From DASPWW01 sp963756745 (lineage in GTDB: Bacteria > Actinomycetota > Thermoleophilia > Solirubrobacterales > 70-9), in NCBI GenBank assembly GCA_963756745.1, contig CAVWOU010000009.1, positions 1 to 64,000 on the forward strand: DNA of 64,000 nt. Reading direction: 5' to 3'. Position 1 is the first letter of the stretch. The number at the start of each line of letters is the position of its first letter. The notes under the pieces are model-generated. The model ran no database searches. It had not been told where the DNA came from and saw nothing but the letters and a program-made list of their open reading frames with translations. The translations under genes and the position numbers were made by a program. This document shows, piece after piece, positions 7,318 through 14,290 of this stretch.

Positions 7318-8457
7318 ATGAGGCGTCTCGTCGATCCCGACGACTTCCCGGGCTCCAAACACACCGCCTACCTGGACGCCGCAAACATCGCGCTGATGCA
7401 TCGGGGCGCACAGCGGGAGATCGTCGATTGGCAACGCGACTTGGCAGACAACGGCAGCCTGGCAATGAACGAGGCCGCCGAGGCGAACATCTTCGAGGGT
7501 CTACATCGGGCCGGCGCCAAGCTGTTCAACGCGGAGCCCGAGGACATCGCCGCGGGCTCGAGTGCTACGGAGCTGCTCGGCTCGCTGGCATGGGCCGTTG
7601 CACCCGAGGCGGAGACGAACGTCGTCGGTACCGCATCTGCCTTCCCGAGCACGATGTACCCCTGGCAACGCGTCGCGGCTCGAACCGGCTGCCAGATCAG
7701 GCTTGCCGAGGGAGATGCCCATCACGTGCGTCTCGACGACATCGTCGGGCTCATCGACGAGGACACCGCCGTCGTTTGCATCTCACATGTCGAATATGGA
7801 AGCGGCCAGCGGTTTGACCTGACGAGCCTGGCGGAGGCGGCGCATGAGCACGGCTCCCTGCTCGTCGTGGACGCCACCCAATCCGCGGGCGCAATCCCGA
7901 TCGACGCTCGCGCCGGCGGGCTCGATGCCGTGGTGTCCGCCGGCTACAAGTGGCTCTGCGGGCCGTTTGGCGCGGGCGTCATGTACCTCGCGCCCCACCT
8001 GCACACCGTGCTGGCGCCCGGGTTGGTCGGGTTTCGAAGCCACGAGGACATGTGGGACCTTCGGGCCGATCGGCTCGACTATCCGCCAACGGCGCGGCGA
8101 TTCGAGTTCAGCACGATGGCGTACGGCTGCGCGCTCGGACTATCGCGCTCGATCGAGTTCCTTCTCGAAGTCGGGGTCGATCGCATATTCGAGTACGACC
8201 GGCGACTTGCCGATCTGCTGATCGAGGGGCTGCGTGCCCAAAACCTGGAGATCACCTCTCCCCTCAACGATGCAGAGCGCACGGCCATCGTCGCCGTGCG
8301 CCTGCCTGGGGTCGACCCGGCCGAGATCGCCGCCCGACTCAGGGAGGCTCGGGTCGTCGCCTCATCGCGAAGCGACGGGATCCGGTTCTCTCCACATCTC
8401 TACACCCGCGAGGCGGACATCGAGTCCGCACTGAGCTGTATCGACGAGATGCTGTAG
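7318..8457 (+). CDS. Class V aminotransferase-family PLP enzyme
   Basis: About 379 residues from ATG at 7318. The upstream in-frame ATG at 7270 adds an arginine-rich tail that does not fit the family. The fold-type I order is clear: S-A-T-E-L-L-G-S near residue 80 for phosphate binding, V-V-D-A-T-Q-S-A-G-A near 182 with the PLP-pairing Asp, and S-A-G-Y-K-W-L-C-G-P near 210 with the Schiff-base lysine. Members include cysteine desulfurases, isopenicillin-N-epimerase-like proteins and kynureninase-like enzymes. The sequence lacks a clear desulfurase cysteine loop, so I leave the substrate open. No pathway partner lies beside it. Confidence 0.85.
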   Translation: MRRLVDPDDFPGSKHTAYLDAANIALMHRGAQREIVDWQRDLADNGSLAMNEAAEANIFEGLHRAGAKLFNAEPEDIAAGSSATELLGSLAWAVAPEAETNVVGTASAFPSTMYPWQRVAARTGCQIRLAEGDAHHVRLDDIVGLIDEDTAVVCISHVEYGSGQRFDLTSLAEAAHEHGSLLVVDATQSAGAIPIDARAGGLDAVVSAGYKWLCGPFGAGVMYLAPHLHTVLAPGLVGFRSHEDMWDLRADRLDYPPTARRFEFSTMAYGCALGLSRSIEFLLEVGVDRIFEYDRRLADLLIEGLRAQNLEITSPLNDAERTAIVAVRLPGVDPAEIAARLREARVVASSRSDGIRFSPHLYTREADIESALSCIDEML

Positions 8458-8520
8458 GCGCCTGCGCTCCCCCGGGTTCGTACTTGCGCCCACCTGTGCC
8501 CGGATTGACGCCGCGCCGTT

Positions 8521-8637
8521 CGGTTCCAAAGCTGGTACCACGAGCTCCCCTCCGCGGATGCGGGCCACGGGCCGAAATGCCGAAAGCCCGCTTCGGAAGC
8601 GGGCTTCGGACCAGTCGGGGCGACTGGATTTGAACCA
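8521..8637 (-). repeat. 117-bp att-like repeat (tRNA-Pro 3' end plus terminator and KpnI-like box)
   Basis: This segment is a diverged copy of 10426-10542. It opens with CGGTTCCAAAGCTGGTACC, carries a hairpin built on CCCGCTTC/GAAGCGGG at 8587-8604, and ends with 25 bases identical to the tRNA-Pro 3' end (8613-8637). The distance from box to tRNA end (92 nt) is the same in both copies. Immediately after the repeat, a + frame reads G-W-R-E-V-A-G-T-A-L-D-F-V-K-R-F-V-stop (to 8700), the cut-off tail of some gene. This fits an internal integration junction. Confidence 0.65.
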
Positions 8638-8882
8638 ATCGACGCCGGCTGGCGCGAGGTCGCGGGGACCGCGCTCGATTTCGTCAAGCGCTTCGTCTAG
8701 CGCTCTCAGTCTTCCTGCCGCCGGGTTTTAGGAAGCGGCTCGCCGGTCACTGGATGCGGTGCGTGAAGTGCGGTCGGCGACGGCGCTCGCTCAACCTCGA
8801 CCCGTGGGTCCGGCCCTAAGAAGGCCGGGACCCCGGAACCGGTCGGGCACGCCGCAGAGCGCTAGTTCATTACGCTCCGTGG
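8638..8882. other. Junction region with a truncated gene tail
   Basis: Bases 8638-8700 carry the last codons of an unidentified gene fused directly to the tRNA-Pro fragment. The rest, to 8882, shows no gene. TACGCT at 8871-8876 lies 7 nt before the next ATG and could be the -10 box of a leaderless transcript. Confidence 0.4.
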
Positions 8883-9197
8883 ATGAGTCCTCCAGCGACC
8901 CTAATCATATGGTTTCAACTGCGCTCCCCGGAGCTGGCCGAAGACTTTGAGCGTCTGATGGCGGAGGATCGCGACATCGTCCGCGGGTCGCTGGACACAA
9001 TGTCGGATTGGCGTCTTATGCGGCCGGCGGACGTGCCCGGACAAGCGATCGGTCGAGCCGATTACGTGCTGATGGCGGAGATCCTCGGAGTGGAGCGCTG
9101 GGAGCAACAGGCGAGCGAACACGTCCAACGCTTGGCGGACGACTTGGAGCATCTCGTCTCGAGCCGGGGGATGCTCGTCGTCCGTCCCGTCCTTTGA
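8883..9197 (+). CDS. Small uncharacterised protein, possible dimeric alpha/beta barrel
   Basis: A 104-residue protein starting with a beta strand (T-L-I-I-W-F-Q-L-R-S), then a helix with L-A-E-D-F-E-R-L-M-A-E-D, a second strand region (A-D-Y-V-L-M-A-E-I-L) and a closing helix (H-V-Q-R-L-A-D-D-L-E-H-L). The strand-helix-strand order resembles ferredoxin-like dimeric barrels of the EthD/ABM type, but no motif confirms it. The ATG is preceded by TACGCT at a leaderless spacing. Its neighbour at 9436 is also a small barrel-type protein. Confidence 0.65.
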   Translation: MSPPATLIIWFQLRSPELAEDFERLMAEDRDIVRGSLDTMSDWRLMRPADVPGQAIGRADYVLMAEILGVERWEQQASEHVQRLADDLEHLVSSRGMLVVRPVL

Positions 9198-9435
9198 AAT
9201 CTGCGGTCGGTGGAGGGCGATCAGACCCGGCCTCGGTCTGCTAGCGCAGCGGACGCCGACTTCCGGATCGTCCAGTTGTGACCGCGGCCCGCGGTGGTAC
9301 CCGGCCCGCGGCTGCTCGGCTCACTGTTCCACCGCGCTGCGCAAAAACAACGGGCGATGGCTCCGGTTGGCGGGCGAGTTGGGTTAGCATCTGGATGTCG
9401 GGAGGACATCCCGCGAACAGGAGGGGAGGCCCAAC

Positions 9436-9720
9436 GTGTACGCGACCATACGACGCTATGAAGGGGTCACCGACCCCGCCGAGGATCGCCGGCGAGTGAG
9501 GGAGGAATTCGTGCCTCTGCTCAAGGACATGCCGGGCTTCGTGGCCTACTACGAGATCGACGCCGGGAACGGCGTGATGGCTACGATCAGCGTCTTCGAG
9601 GACCAGGCCGGGGAGGAGGCCTCCACCGAGAGAGCCGCCGAGTGGGTACGAGAGAACGAAGCGTCGATCGCGCCCAACCCGCCGCAGGTGACCGCCGGGG
9701 AAGTCGTCGCCTCCGGCTAG
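9436..9720 (+). CDS. Antibiotic biosynthesis monooxygenase (ABM)-like protein
   Basis: A 94-residue protein from GTG at 9436, with a strong ribosome binding site (GAGGGGAGG) about 8 nt upstream. The pattern Y-A-T-I-R-R-Y-E-G, then E-F-V-P-L-L-K-D-M-P-G-F-V-A-Y-Y and A-T-I-S-V-F-E-D fits the ABM-type dimeric alpha/beta barrel, where the strand after P-G-F carries the ligand cavity. Such stand-alone proteins are usually unassigned and may bind or oxidise small aromatic compounds. No enzyme partner is adjacent. Confidence 0.8.
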   Translation: MYATIRRYEGVTDPAEDRRRVREEFVPLLKDMPGFVAYYEIDAGNGVMATISVFEDQAGEEASTERAAEWVRENEASIAPNPPQVTAGEVVASG

Positions 9721-9739
9721 CCCCGGATTTCTCCCGCCA

Positions 9740-10063
9740 TCAGCCTTGAGGTAGCGGAGCGGCCGGGTGGCTGCGCCGACCCCGGTTGCAGCGGGTACAT
9801 GCGGGCCGCAGACCCCGGTTGCAGCGGGTACATGCGGGCCGCAGGTTCGCCAGGGACTCGTCTCCACCATCGGCGATCGGGACGAGATGGTCGACATCGG
9901 TGGCGGGTGCCCCGCAATGGACGCAGACCCGGCCGTAGCGCACGAACGCCTGCCGCCTGATCGCCTGCCAGCGCCTGCCGCGGGGCCGGCGCAGCCGGCA
10001 GGCCGGGCAGCGGCTTCCCGACGTCAACCGGCCGCAGCCGAGGCAGGGCTTTAGAGCCATCCG
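9740..10063 (-). CDS. Phage-type HNH endonuclease
   Basis: About 107 residues from ATG at 10063 (M-A-L-K-P-C-L-G-C-G-R-L). An N-terminal zinc ribbon (C-L-G-C then C-P-A-C) is followed by R-Y-G-R-V-C-V-H-C-G-A-P, the D-V-D-H-L-V-P catalytic His region, the central Asn (S-L-A-N-L-R) and C-T-R-C-N-R-G. This is the compact HNH type found beside terminases in tailed phages. The ATG overlaps the stop of an upstream terminase fragment by about 10 nt. The last motif is duplicated: an in-frame 33-bp repeat gives a second L-R-P-A-C-T-R-C-N-R-G. Confidence 0.75.
   Translation of the reverse strand, partial: RMALKPCLGCGRLTSGSRCPACRLRRPRGRRWQAIRRQAFVRYGRVCVHCGAPATDVDHLVPIADGGDESLANLRPACTRCNRGLRPACTRCNRGRRSHPAAPLPQG
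9778..9843. repeat. Two perfect tandem 33-bp units inside the HNH gene
   Basis: Two identical 33-base units lie head to tail (9778-9810 and 9811-9843). The unit length is a multiple of three, so the frame is kept and the encoded C-terminal Cys-x-x-Cys segment of the HNH domain is doubled. This looks like a recent slippage or unequal-crossing event. Confidence 0.85.
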
Positions 10064-10305
10064 ACGAGCCGGGTTGGGGCGGGCCGGTTCTCGAGCCGGT
10101 CGAGCGCCATCATCAGCGCCACGATCCCGTCCACGTTCGAGGTCCGATCGGGGGCCTCGATCCTCCAACCTCGGGACTTCTGACGGGCGATCGCATTGGC
10201 GGCGTGTTGACGCAGCTCGGCGTCGTCTGGCAAGGCGAGTCGCTGCCGGACGATCGCATCGCGCAGCCGTGACGAGGCCGGGAGCGGTGCCCGACCCGAT
10301 GGCGG
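10051..10305 (-). pseudogene. C-terminal fragment of a phage terminase large subunit
   Basis: The reverse strand reads L-R-D-A-I-V-R-Q-R-L-A-L-P-D-D-A-E-L, then R-Q-H-A-A-N-A-I-A-R, G-W-R-I-E-A-P-D-R and V-D-G-I-V-A-L-M-M-A-L-D-R, ending at TAA 10051. This order (helix with H-x-x-N-A, then D-x-x-x-A-L-x-M-A) is the typical end of the nuclease domain of siphophage terminase large subunits. The ATPase and most of the nuclease are missing, and the fragment begins near the tRNA-Pro-like repeat at 10364-10408. It is prophage debris next to the phage-type HNH gene. Confidence 0.65.
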
Positions 10306-10363
10306 AGCAGACGGACGGTTGACCTCGTCGGCCCAGTCACGTTAGGGTCGGAGTGCTTCCGGT

Positions 10364-10408
10364 AGTCGGGGCGGCCGGATTTGAACCGGCGACCCTTCGG
10401 CCCCCAGA
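10364..10408 (-). repeat. Diverged 45-bp tRNA-Pro 3' fragment
   Basis: This matches the 3' half of tRNA-Pro, with paired changes in the T-arm (CCGG on both sides of the loop instead of CTGG/CCAG). It therefore comes from a different tRNA-Pro allele rather than from simple decay of the local gene. It stops after the anticodon-loop region. It lies 110 bases from the intact tRNA, in the same orientation, and the terminase fragment begins on its other side. The pattern fits an attachment site carried in by an incoming element. Confidence 0.65.
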
Positions 10409-10488
10409 TCAGCGCCTCCGTGTTTCGGTACCAAAGCTGGTACCACGAGCTCTTGAGCGCCCGAACATCAGAGTCGTCCAACACGCCG

Positions 10489-10511
10489 AAACCCGCTTCA
10501 GAAGCGGGTTT
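10489..10511 (-). terminator. Hairpin downstream of tRNA-Pro
   Basis: AAACCCGCT at 489-497 pairs with AGCGGGTTT at 503-511 (offsets from 10000) across a five-base loop. Read on the minus strand it lies 9 nt after the tRNA 3' end and finishes in a short T run, as expected of an intrinsic terminator. A related hairpin is at 8587-8604. Confidence 0.6.
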
Positions 10512-10519
10512 CTGGCCAG

Positions 10520-10593
10520 TCGGGGCGACTGGATTTGAACCAGCGACCTTTCGGCCCCCAGCCGAACGCGCTACCAAACTGCGCCACGCCCCG
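10520..10593 (-). tRNA. tRNA-Pro (anticodon GGG)
   Basis: A complete 74-nt cloverleaf. The acceptor CGGGGCG pairs with CGCCCCG and the discriminator is A. The anticodon stem TTCGG/CCGAA holds the loop CTGGGGG, with GGG at positions 34-36, and the T-arm contains GTTCAAATC. CCA is not encoded. It has the D-loop GG and the usual T33. Partial 3' copies at 3203, 8613 and 10364 mark it as an integration target. Confidence 0.93.
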
Positions 10594-10677
10594 ATGTCGG
10601 CCGGAGTCTACGCCACTGTTCGTCCGATGCGCGTGCGAACGTTTGTTCGCATGGCAGAGAACCGGCATACGATCTCG

Positions 10678-11110
10678 CAAGATGCTACCGCTGCGGTGAG
10701 CTCAAGGCCGATCGAAGATTCGCCTGGCGTCGCCGAGGGACGTGGTCAGCGGGACTACGTTCTGCCGTCCCTGCAGGTCGGCATACGGCAAGGAACACTA
10801 CGCCGCGAACCGCGCAGCGGTACATCGAACAGGCTCGGATCCAGAAGGAGCGGCTGAATGCTCGAGCGGACCGGCTACCTAATCGAATACTTCGAGAGTC
10901 ATCCGTGCGTCGAGTGCGGAGAAGGCAGATCCGATCGTGCTCGAGTTCGACCATTTACGCGGATGACAAGTCGTTTGACGATCGGCCCGGAGCTGGCTAA
11001 GCGGAGTTGGCAGGCGATCCTCGACGAGATCGAGAAATGCGAGGTCGTCTGCGCAAACTGCCATCGCCGCCGGACCGCTCACCGAAGAGGAAGCGTCCGA
11101 GCGGTTCTAA
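10678..11110 (+). pseudogene. HNH endonuclease pseudogene with several frameshifts
   Basis: Segments in all three + frames assemble into one recognisable actinobacterial HNH protein: C-Y-R-C-G-E-L-K, then G-R-G-Q-R-D-Y-V, C-R-P-C-R-S-A-Y-G-K-E-H-Y, R-Y-I-E-Q-A-R-I-Q-K-E-R-L, Y-L-I-E-Y-F-E-S-H-P-C-V-E-C-G-E, P-I-V-L-E-F-D-H-L-R, and S-W-Q-A-I-L-D-E-I-E-K-C-E-V-V-C-A-N-C-H-R-R. At least five frame changes separate them, so it is dead regardless of small sequence errors. It is unrelated to the HNH gene at 9740. It lies just outside the tRNA-Pro target. Confidence 0.75.
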
Positions 11111-11144
11111 CCGACGGTCGCTGATAGGACGCCCGCGGCGCCAG

Positions 11145-11217
11145 AGCGGGCGACGGGAATCGAACCCGACTCCTCGAGCTTGGAAGGCTCGTGTGCGACC
11201 AGCTACACCACGCCCGC
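11145..11217 (-). tRNA. tRNA-Gly (anticodon TCC)
   Basis: A 73-nt cloverleaf: acceptor GCGGGCG/CGCCCGC, anticodon loop CTTCCAA giving TCC, T-arm GGTTCGATTCC, discriminator T. CCA is not encoded. It stands alone, with 280 bases to the YihY gene in which I see no gene. Confidence 0.92.
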
Positions 11218-11495
11218 TTGAGAGGCCCGATTATAGGTTTGTGCAACAGTCCCGCCGAGAACGGGGCGCCGCTGGCGATCGATTTGTCGCTGCGCTGCGC
11301 CGCGCTTGAACGAAACGTCGCGGTGTAGATGACGGCTTTCGAACGCGATCCCCGGGTGCCCCACGTGATCCCGACCCCGAGTGCTCGAAGTCGCCGTCGA
11401 GCAACACACGCGCCTGTGCGGCAGGCTGTTCATCCACGACTCACGATCATGCTCGGCGTGCCGCGCTTCCGCTTGCCCCACGCGAGCGATTTCTC

Positions 11496-12506
11496 CTACT
11501 TCCGTCCGGGCTTCCGTCGTTCGATCACGAGGCCGCGCAGGAAGCCGCGGACCTGCTCGCCGAACGGCTCGCCGTCGCCGTCCGAGTCGTCGAACTCCCC
11601 CGCCCGCACGCGCGGCCACAGCGTCGCCATCTCGGCGCCGAGCAGGAACACCATCGCGGCGATGTAGATGAAGACGAGGAAGGTGATCACCGCGCCCAAG
11701 GACCCGTAGATCGCGCTGTAGTTGCCGAAGTTCTCGAGGTAGAGCGCGAAGCCGCGCTGAGCGAGCTCGAAGCCGACCGCGGCCAGCACGACTCCGGGCC
11801 ACACGTCGCGCAGCCGCGGGCGCGGGTACGGCACCACGATCAGGATCACCGTGAACGCGATCAGCGACAGCGTGAACGGGAGCAGGAAGCCGAACGCGTC
11901 CATAGCTCCCTCAGCGACGCGGCCCGTGAACCCGAGGTCCTTGCTGAGATCGACCGCGAATCCCCGAACGAGCGTCGCCGCGAACGAGAGCGCGATCAGG
12001 AGCCCTAGGCCGAGCACCAGCAGGAGATCCAGGGCCTTGGCGCGCAGCGGCGGGCGCTGGCGCTCCGTCTCAGCGATGATCGCGAGCGAGTTTCGGATCG
12101 CGCCCATCAACGCGCTCGCCGAGTACAGAAGGCCGAGGAGTCCGACGACGCCGAGTGCGCCCGTGTTGCTGGTCACCCCGTCGACGATCTTCTCGAGGTC
12201 CTTGCGGCCCTGGCCCTCGCTCACAGGCAGGTTCTCGAACAGGAAGTCGACGACCTCGGTTCTGGCCTCGTCGTCGCCGATCACGGCCCCGAATATCGCC
12301 ACCATCAGGATCGCCGCGGGGAAGATCGACAGCAGCGCGTAGTAGGAGATACTCGCCGCGAGCTGCGGGCAGTGGTGGCGGGCGAACGCGTCGACCGAGC
12401 GCTCGATCAGCTTCGCGGCTCGAGCGAGCGCATGGCCGGCGCGGGCGCGGGCACGCTCCGGCATGGTCCCGCGGCCCTCTTCTCCGGCGGCCTCCATGCC
12501 ACGCAC
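11496..12506 (-). CDS. YihY/virulence factor BrkB family membrane protein
   Basis: A 336-residue inner-membrane protein. After a basic N-terminal helix, D-A-F-A-R-H-H-C-P-Q-L-A-A-S-I-S-Y-Y-A-L-L-S-I-F-P opens the first span, the best-known YihY signature. About six spans follow (residues 55-80, 125-150, 170-195, 210-235, 245-265, 275-300), including Y-S-A-S-A-L-M-G-A-I near 130 and the aromatic Y-G-S-L-G-A-V-I-T-F-L near 275. The transport role is not established; the name comes from an old, disputed RNase BN link. The acidic C-terminal tail is cytosolic. Met4 or Met15 are possible starts. Confidence 0.88.
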   Translation of the reverse strand: MRGMEAAGEEGRGTMPERARARAGHALARAAKLIERSVDAFARHHCPQLAASISYYALLSIFPAAILMVAIFGAVIGDDEARTEVVDFLFENLPVSEGQGRKDLEKIVDGVTSNTGALGVVGLLGLLYSASALMGAIRNSLAIIAETERQRPPLRAKALDLLLVLGLGLLIALSFAATLVRGFAVDLSKDLGFTGRVAEGAMDAFGFLLPFTLSLIAFTVILIVVPYPRPRLRDVWPGVVLAAVGFELAQRGFALYLENFGNYSAIYGSLGAVITFLVFIYIAAMVFLLGAEMATLWPRVRAGEFDDSDGDGEPFGEQVRGFLRGLVIERRKPGRK

Positions 12507-12533
12507 CGTAGACGTGGACGGCGCCGGAAGTAG

Positions 12534-12605
12534 CGGGGGAGCCGGGATTCGAACCCGGATTCGCGGTTTTGGAGACCGCGCGTCTAGCCATTAACTCACT
12601 CCCCC
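12534..12605 (-). tRNA. tRNA-Trp (anticodon CCA)
   Basis: A 72-nt cloverleaf. The acceptor GGGGGAG pairs with CTCCCCC and the discriminator is G. The anticodon stem GCGGT/ACCGC holds the loop CTCCAAA, anticodon CCA, and the T-arm is GGGTTCGAATCCC. CCA is not encoded. It lies 20 bases from tRNA-Leu(TAG) on the same strand. Confidence 0.92.
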
Positions 12606-12624
12606 GAGTGGAGGTCCAGCTTAG

Positions 12625-12708
12625 TGCGGGCGGAGGGACTCGAACCCACACGCTCTCTCGAGCACCGGGACCTAAACCCGGCCCGTCTGCCAGTTCCGGC
12701 ACGCCCGC
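12625..12708 (-). tRNA. tRNA-Leu (anticodon TAG)
   Basis: An 84-nt class II tRNA with a long variable arm (GTGCTCGAGAGAGCGT region). The acceptor GCGGGCG pairs with CGCCCGC, the discriminator is A as leucyl-tRNA synthetase requires, and the anticodon loop is TTTAGGT with TAG at 34-36. CCA is not encoded. Confidence 0.92.
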
Positions 12709-12774
12709 GGGTCGAGTTGACGTACTGAACAACTGTGGCACGCGCCCGCCCAAGATTCTAGACTTGCCCTCGGG

Positions 12775-13305
12775 ATGGAGGCGACGACCGTTCGCGAAGG
12801 GTACGAGCTCTGGCGGCCGAACCGCGAGAAGCCCGAAGCCCAGATGACGAAGGCGCTCGTCGCGCTCGTGCTGCTGATCTCCGCGGCGCTGTTGTTGATC
12901 GTCACGATCGGCGGCTGGGAGCGGCTGCAGAGCTTCGGCGTCGCGATGATGACGATCATCTACGCGGCGATCTACATCGTGTTCGCTTACCTGATCGCGC
13001 GCTGGCAGCGCGGGATCCTGCCGGTCGCCGCCGCGCTCGCCATCATCCTCGCGATCTTCGCCGCCGTCGCCGCGCCGGGGTGGTTCGCTCGCGCCAAGGA
13101 AGGGCTCGACTCCCCGGCACTCCCCGAGGAGCTGCTCGGGTTGCTCACGCTCCTGCTCGTCCCGGTCCAGCTCGTCCTGGTGGCGATCACGCTGATCGCC
13201 TTCAACCAGAACTGGCACGTCGAGGAGGAGCGGCCGGTCGGCGGTGAGCCCCCGGATGAATACGAGCCGGAGGGGCCGGAACCCACCGCGCCGCAGCCGA
13301 CCTAG
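12775..13305 (+). CDS. Uncharacterised four-span membrane protein
   Basis: A 176-residue protein. Hydrophobic segments near residues 26-46, 56-76, 82-102 and 120-142 predict four membrane spans. A cytosolic-looking N-terminus and a proline- and glutamate-rich tail (about residues 145-176) flank them. I recognise no family motif. TAGACT at 12759-12764 lies 10 nt before the ATG and may be the -10 box. The convergent SRAP gene ends 7 nt after its stop. Confidence 0.7.
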   Translation: MEATTVREGYELWRPNREKPEAQMTKALVALVLLISAALLLIVTIGGWERLQSFGVAMMTIIYAAIYIVFAYLIARWQRGILPVAAALAIILAIFAAVAAPGWFARAKEGLDSPALPEELLGLLTLLLVPVQLVLVAITLIAFNQNWHVEEERPVGGEPPDEYEPEGPEPTAPQPT

Positions 13306-13311
13306 CGTCGC

Positions 13312-13989
13312 TCAGAACAGCTTCAGCGGAGGGGCGAGCAGGTGCGGGCCGTCCTGCCGTACGTCGTTGACCGCGTCAGAGACCTCGCGAACGTCGAGCA
13401 CATCGGAGTCGATCGGGCGCAGCAGGCCGAACAAGCTTTCCGGCCGGGCGTCAGGCCTGATCCACTCCCGCTCCGCGCCCGGGTCGAGGATCACCGGCAT
13501 GCGGTCGTGGATCGGTCGCACCACATCGTTCGGCGCACAGGTGACGATCGCGCAGCTGTGCACCGATTCGCCGCCGTTGCGGAGCGCCGCCCAGATCCCG
13601 GCGAACGCGAACGGCTCCTCGTCCACGCGGTTGATCCACATCGCCTGCTTGCCGAGCTCGCCCTCGCGCCACTCGTAGAACCCATCGGCGGGAATCAGGC
13701 ACCGGCGGGTCTCGAACGACTCGCGATAGGCCGGCTGCTCGGCGATCGTCTCCGCGCGGGCGTTGATCAGCGCCCTCGAGCTGTCCTGCGCCCACGACCC
13801 CGGGAGCAGTCCCCAGCGCAGGCGCCCCGCCTCGCGACGGCCACCCTCGCCGGTGCGAATTGCGAGCACCGGATCGGTCGGGGCGATGTTGAACCGCGGC
13901 CGCTCGTCGAAATCAGATCCGAGGTCGATCCCGAACCGCGCCTTGAGCAAAGCGGGATCGGCGTTCGTGAGCGTGTACCTGCCGCACAT
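13312..13989 (-). CDS. SRAP-domain protein (HMCES/YedK family)
   Basis: A 225-residue cytosolic protein that covalently caps abasic sites in single-stranded DNA in the characterised homologues. All key elements are visible: Met-Cys-Gly-Arg at the start, where Cys2 becomes the reactive N-terminal residue after Met removal; R-F-N-I-A-P-T near 34; I-N-A-R-A-E-T near 75; P-A-D-G-F-Y-E-W near 100 with the active-site Glu; and the H-D-R-M-P-V motif near 163 with the active His. Length and order are standard. It is monocistronic; no SOS box was recognised. Confidence 0.93.
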   Translation of the reverse strand: MCGRYTLTNADPALLKARFGIDLGSDFDERPRFNIAPTDPVLAIRTGEGGRREAGRLRWGLLPGSWAQDSSRALINARAETIAEQPAYRESFETRRCLIPADGFYEWREGELGKQAMWINRVDEEPFAFAGIWAALRNGGESVHSCAIVTCAPNDVVRPIHDRMPVILDPGAEREWIRPDARPESLFGLLRPIDSDVLDVREVSDAVNDVRQDGPHLLAPPLKLF

Positions 13990-14107
13990 CGAAACATGAG
14001 GCTAGTGCGCGGCGAAGTCGAAATAATCCAGTTTCAACACTGCTTTGACGCATTCTGCGCGCCTAAACTGAGCTCGGGCCGGCTACGGTCGGTTCGATGA
14101 TGTCGTT

Positions 14108-14191
14108 GCGGCGGTGCTGCAACTGGTTGACAGGACGGTCTCAAAAGCCGTTGTCCGCAAGGACATGTGGGTTCGAATCCCACCCGCCGCA
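14108..14191 (+). tRNA. tRNA-Leu (anticodon CAA)
   Basis: An 84-nt class II cloverleaf with a long variable arm (TTGTCCGCAAGGACAT). The acceptor GCGGCGG pairs with CCGCCGC and the discriminator is A. The anticodon stem ACGGT/GCCGT holds the loop CTCAAAA, anticodon CAA. The T-arm is GGGTTCGAATCCC. It is the only tRNA on the + strand here. Confidence 0.92.
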
Positions 14192-14290
14192 CTGAGGTCT
14201 TGACTGATGACTCGCTCGCCGCTTTCGCAAACCAGGCGAGTTCGTAGAGATCTGCGTCCGGCGGATCGTTCGCGGCGATAATCCCCGCTC

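Noticed and set aside
10353..10577. Open frames on both strands with G-F-E-P-A-T-L-R-P-P or Q-I-Q-S-P-type text
   Set aside because: These are translations of the tRNA-Pro gene and its fragments, not proteins.
11218..11495. Possible gene between tRNA-Gly and the YihY gene
   Set aside because: Only short frames without coding character; no RNA structure seen.
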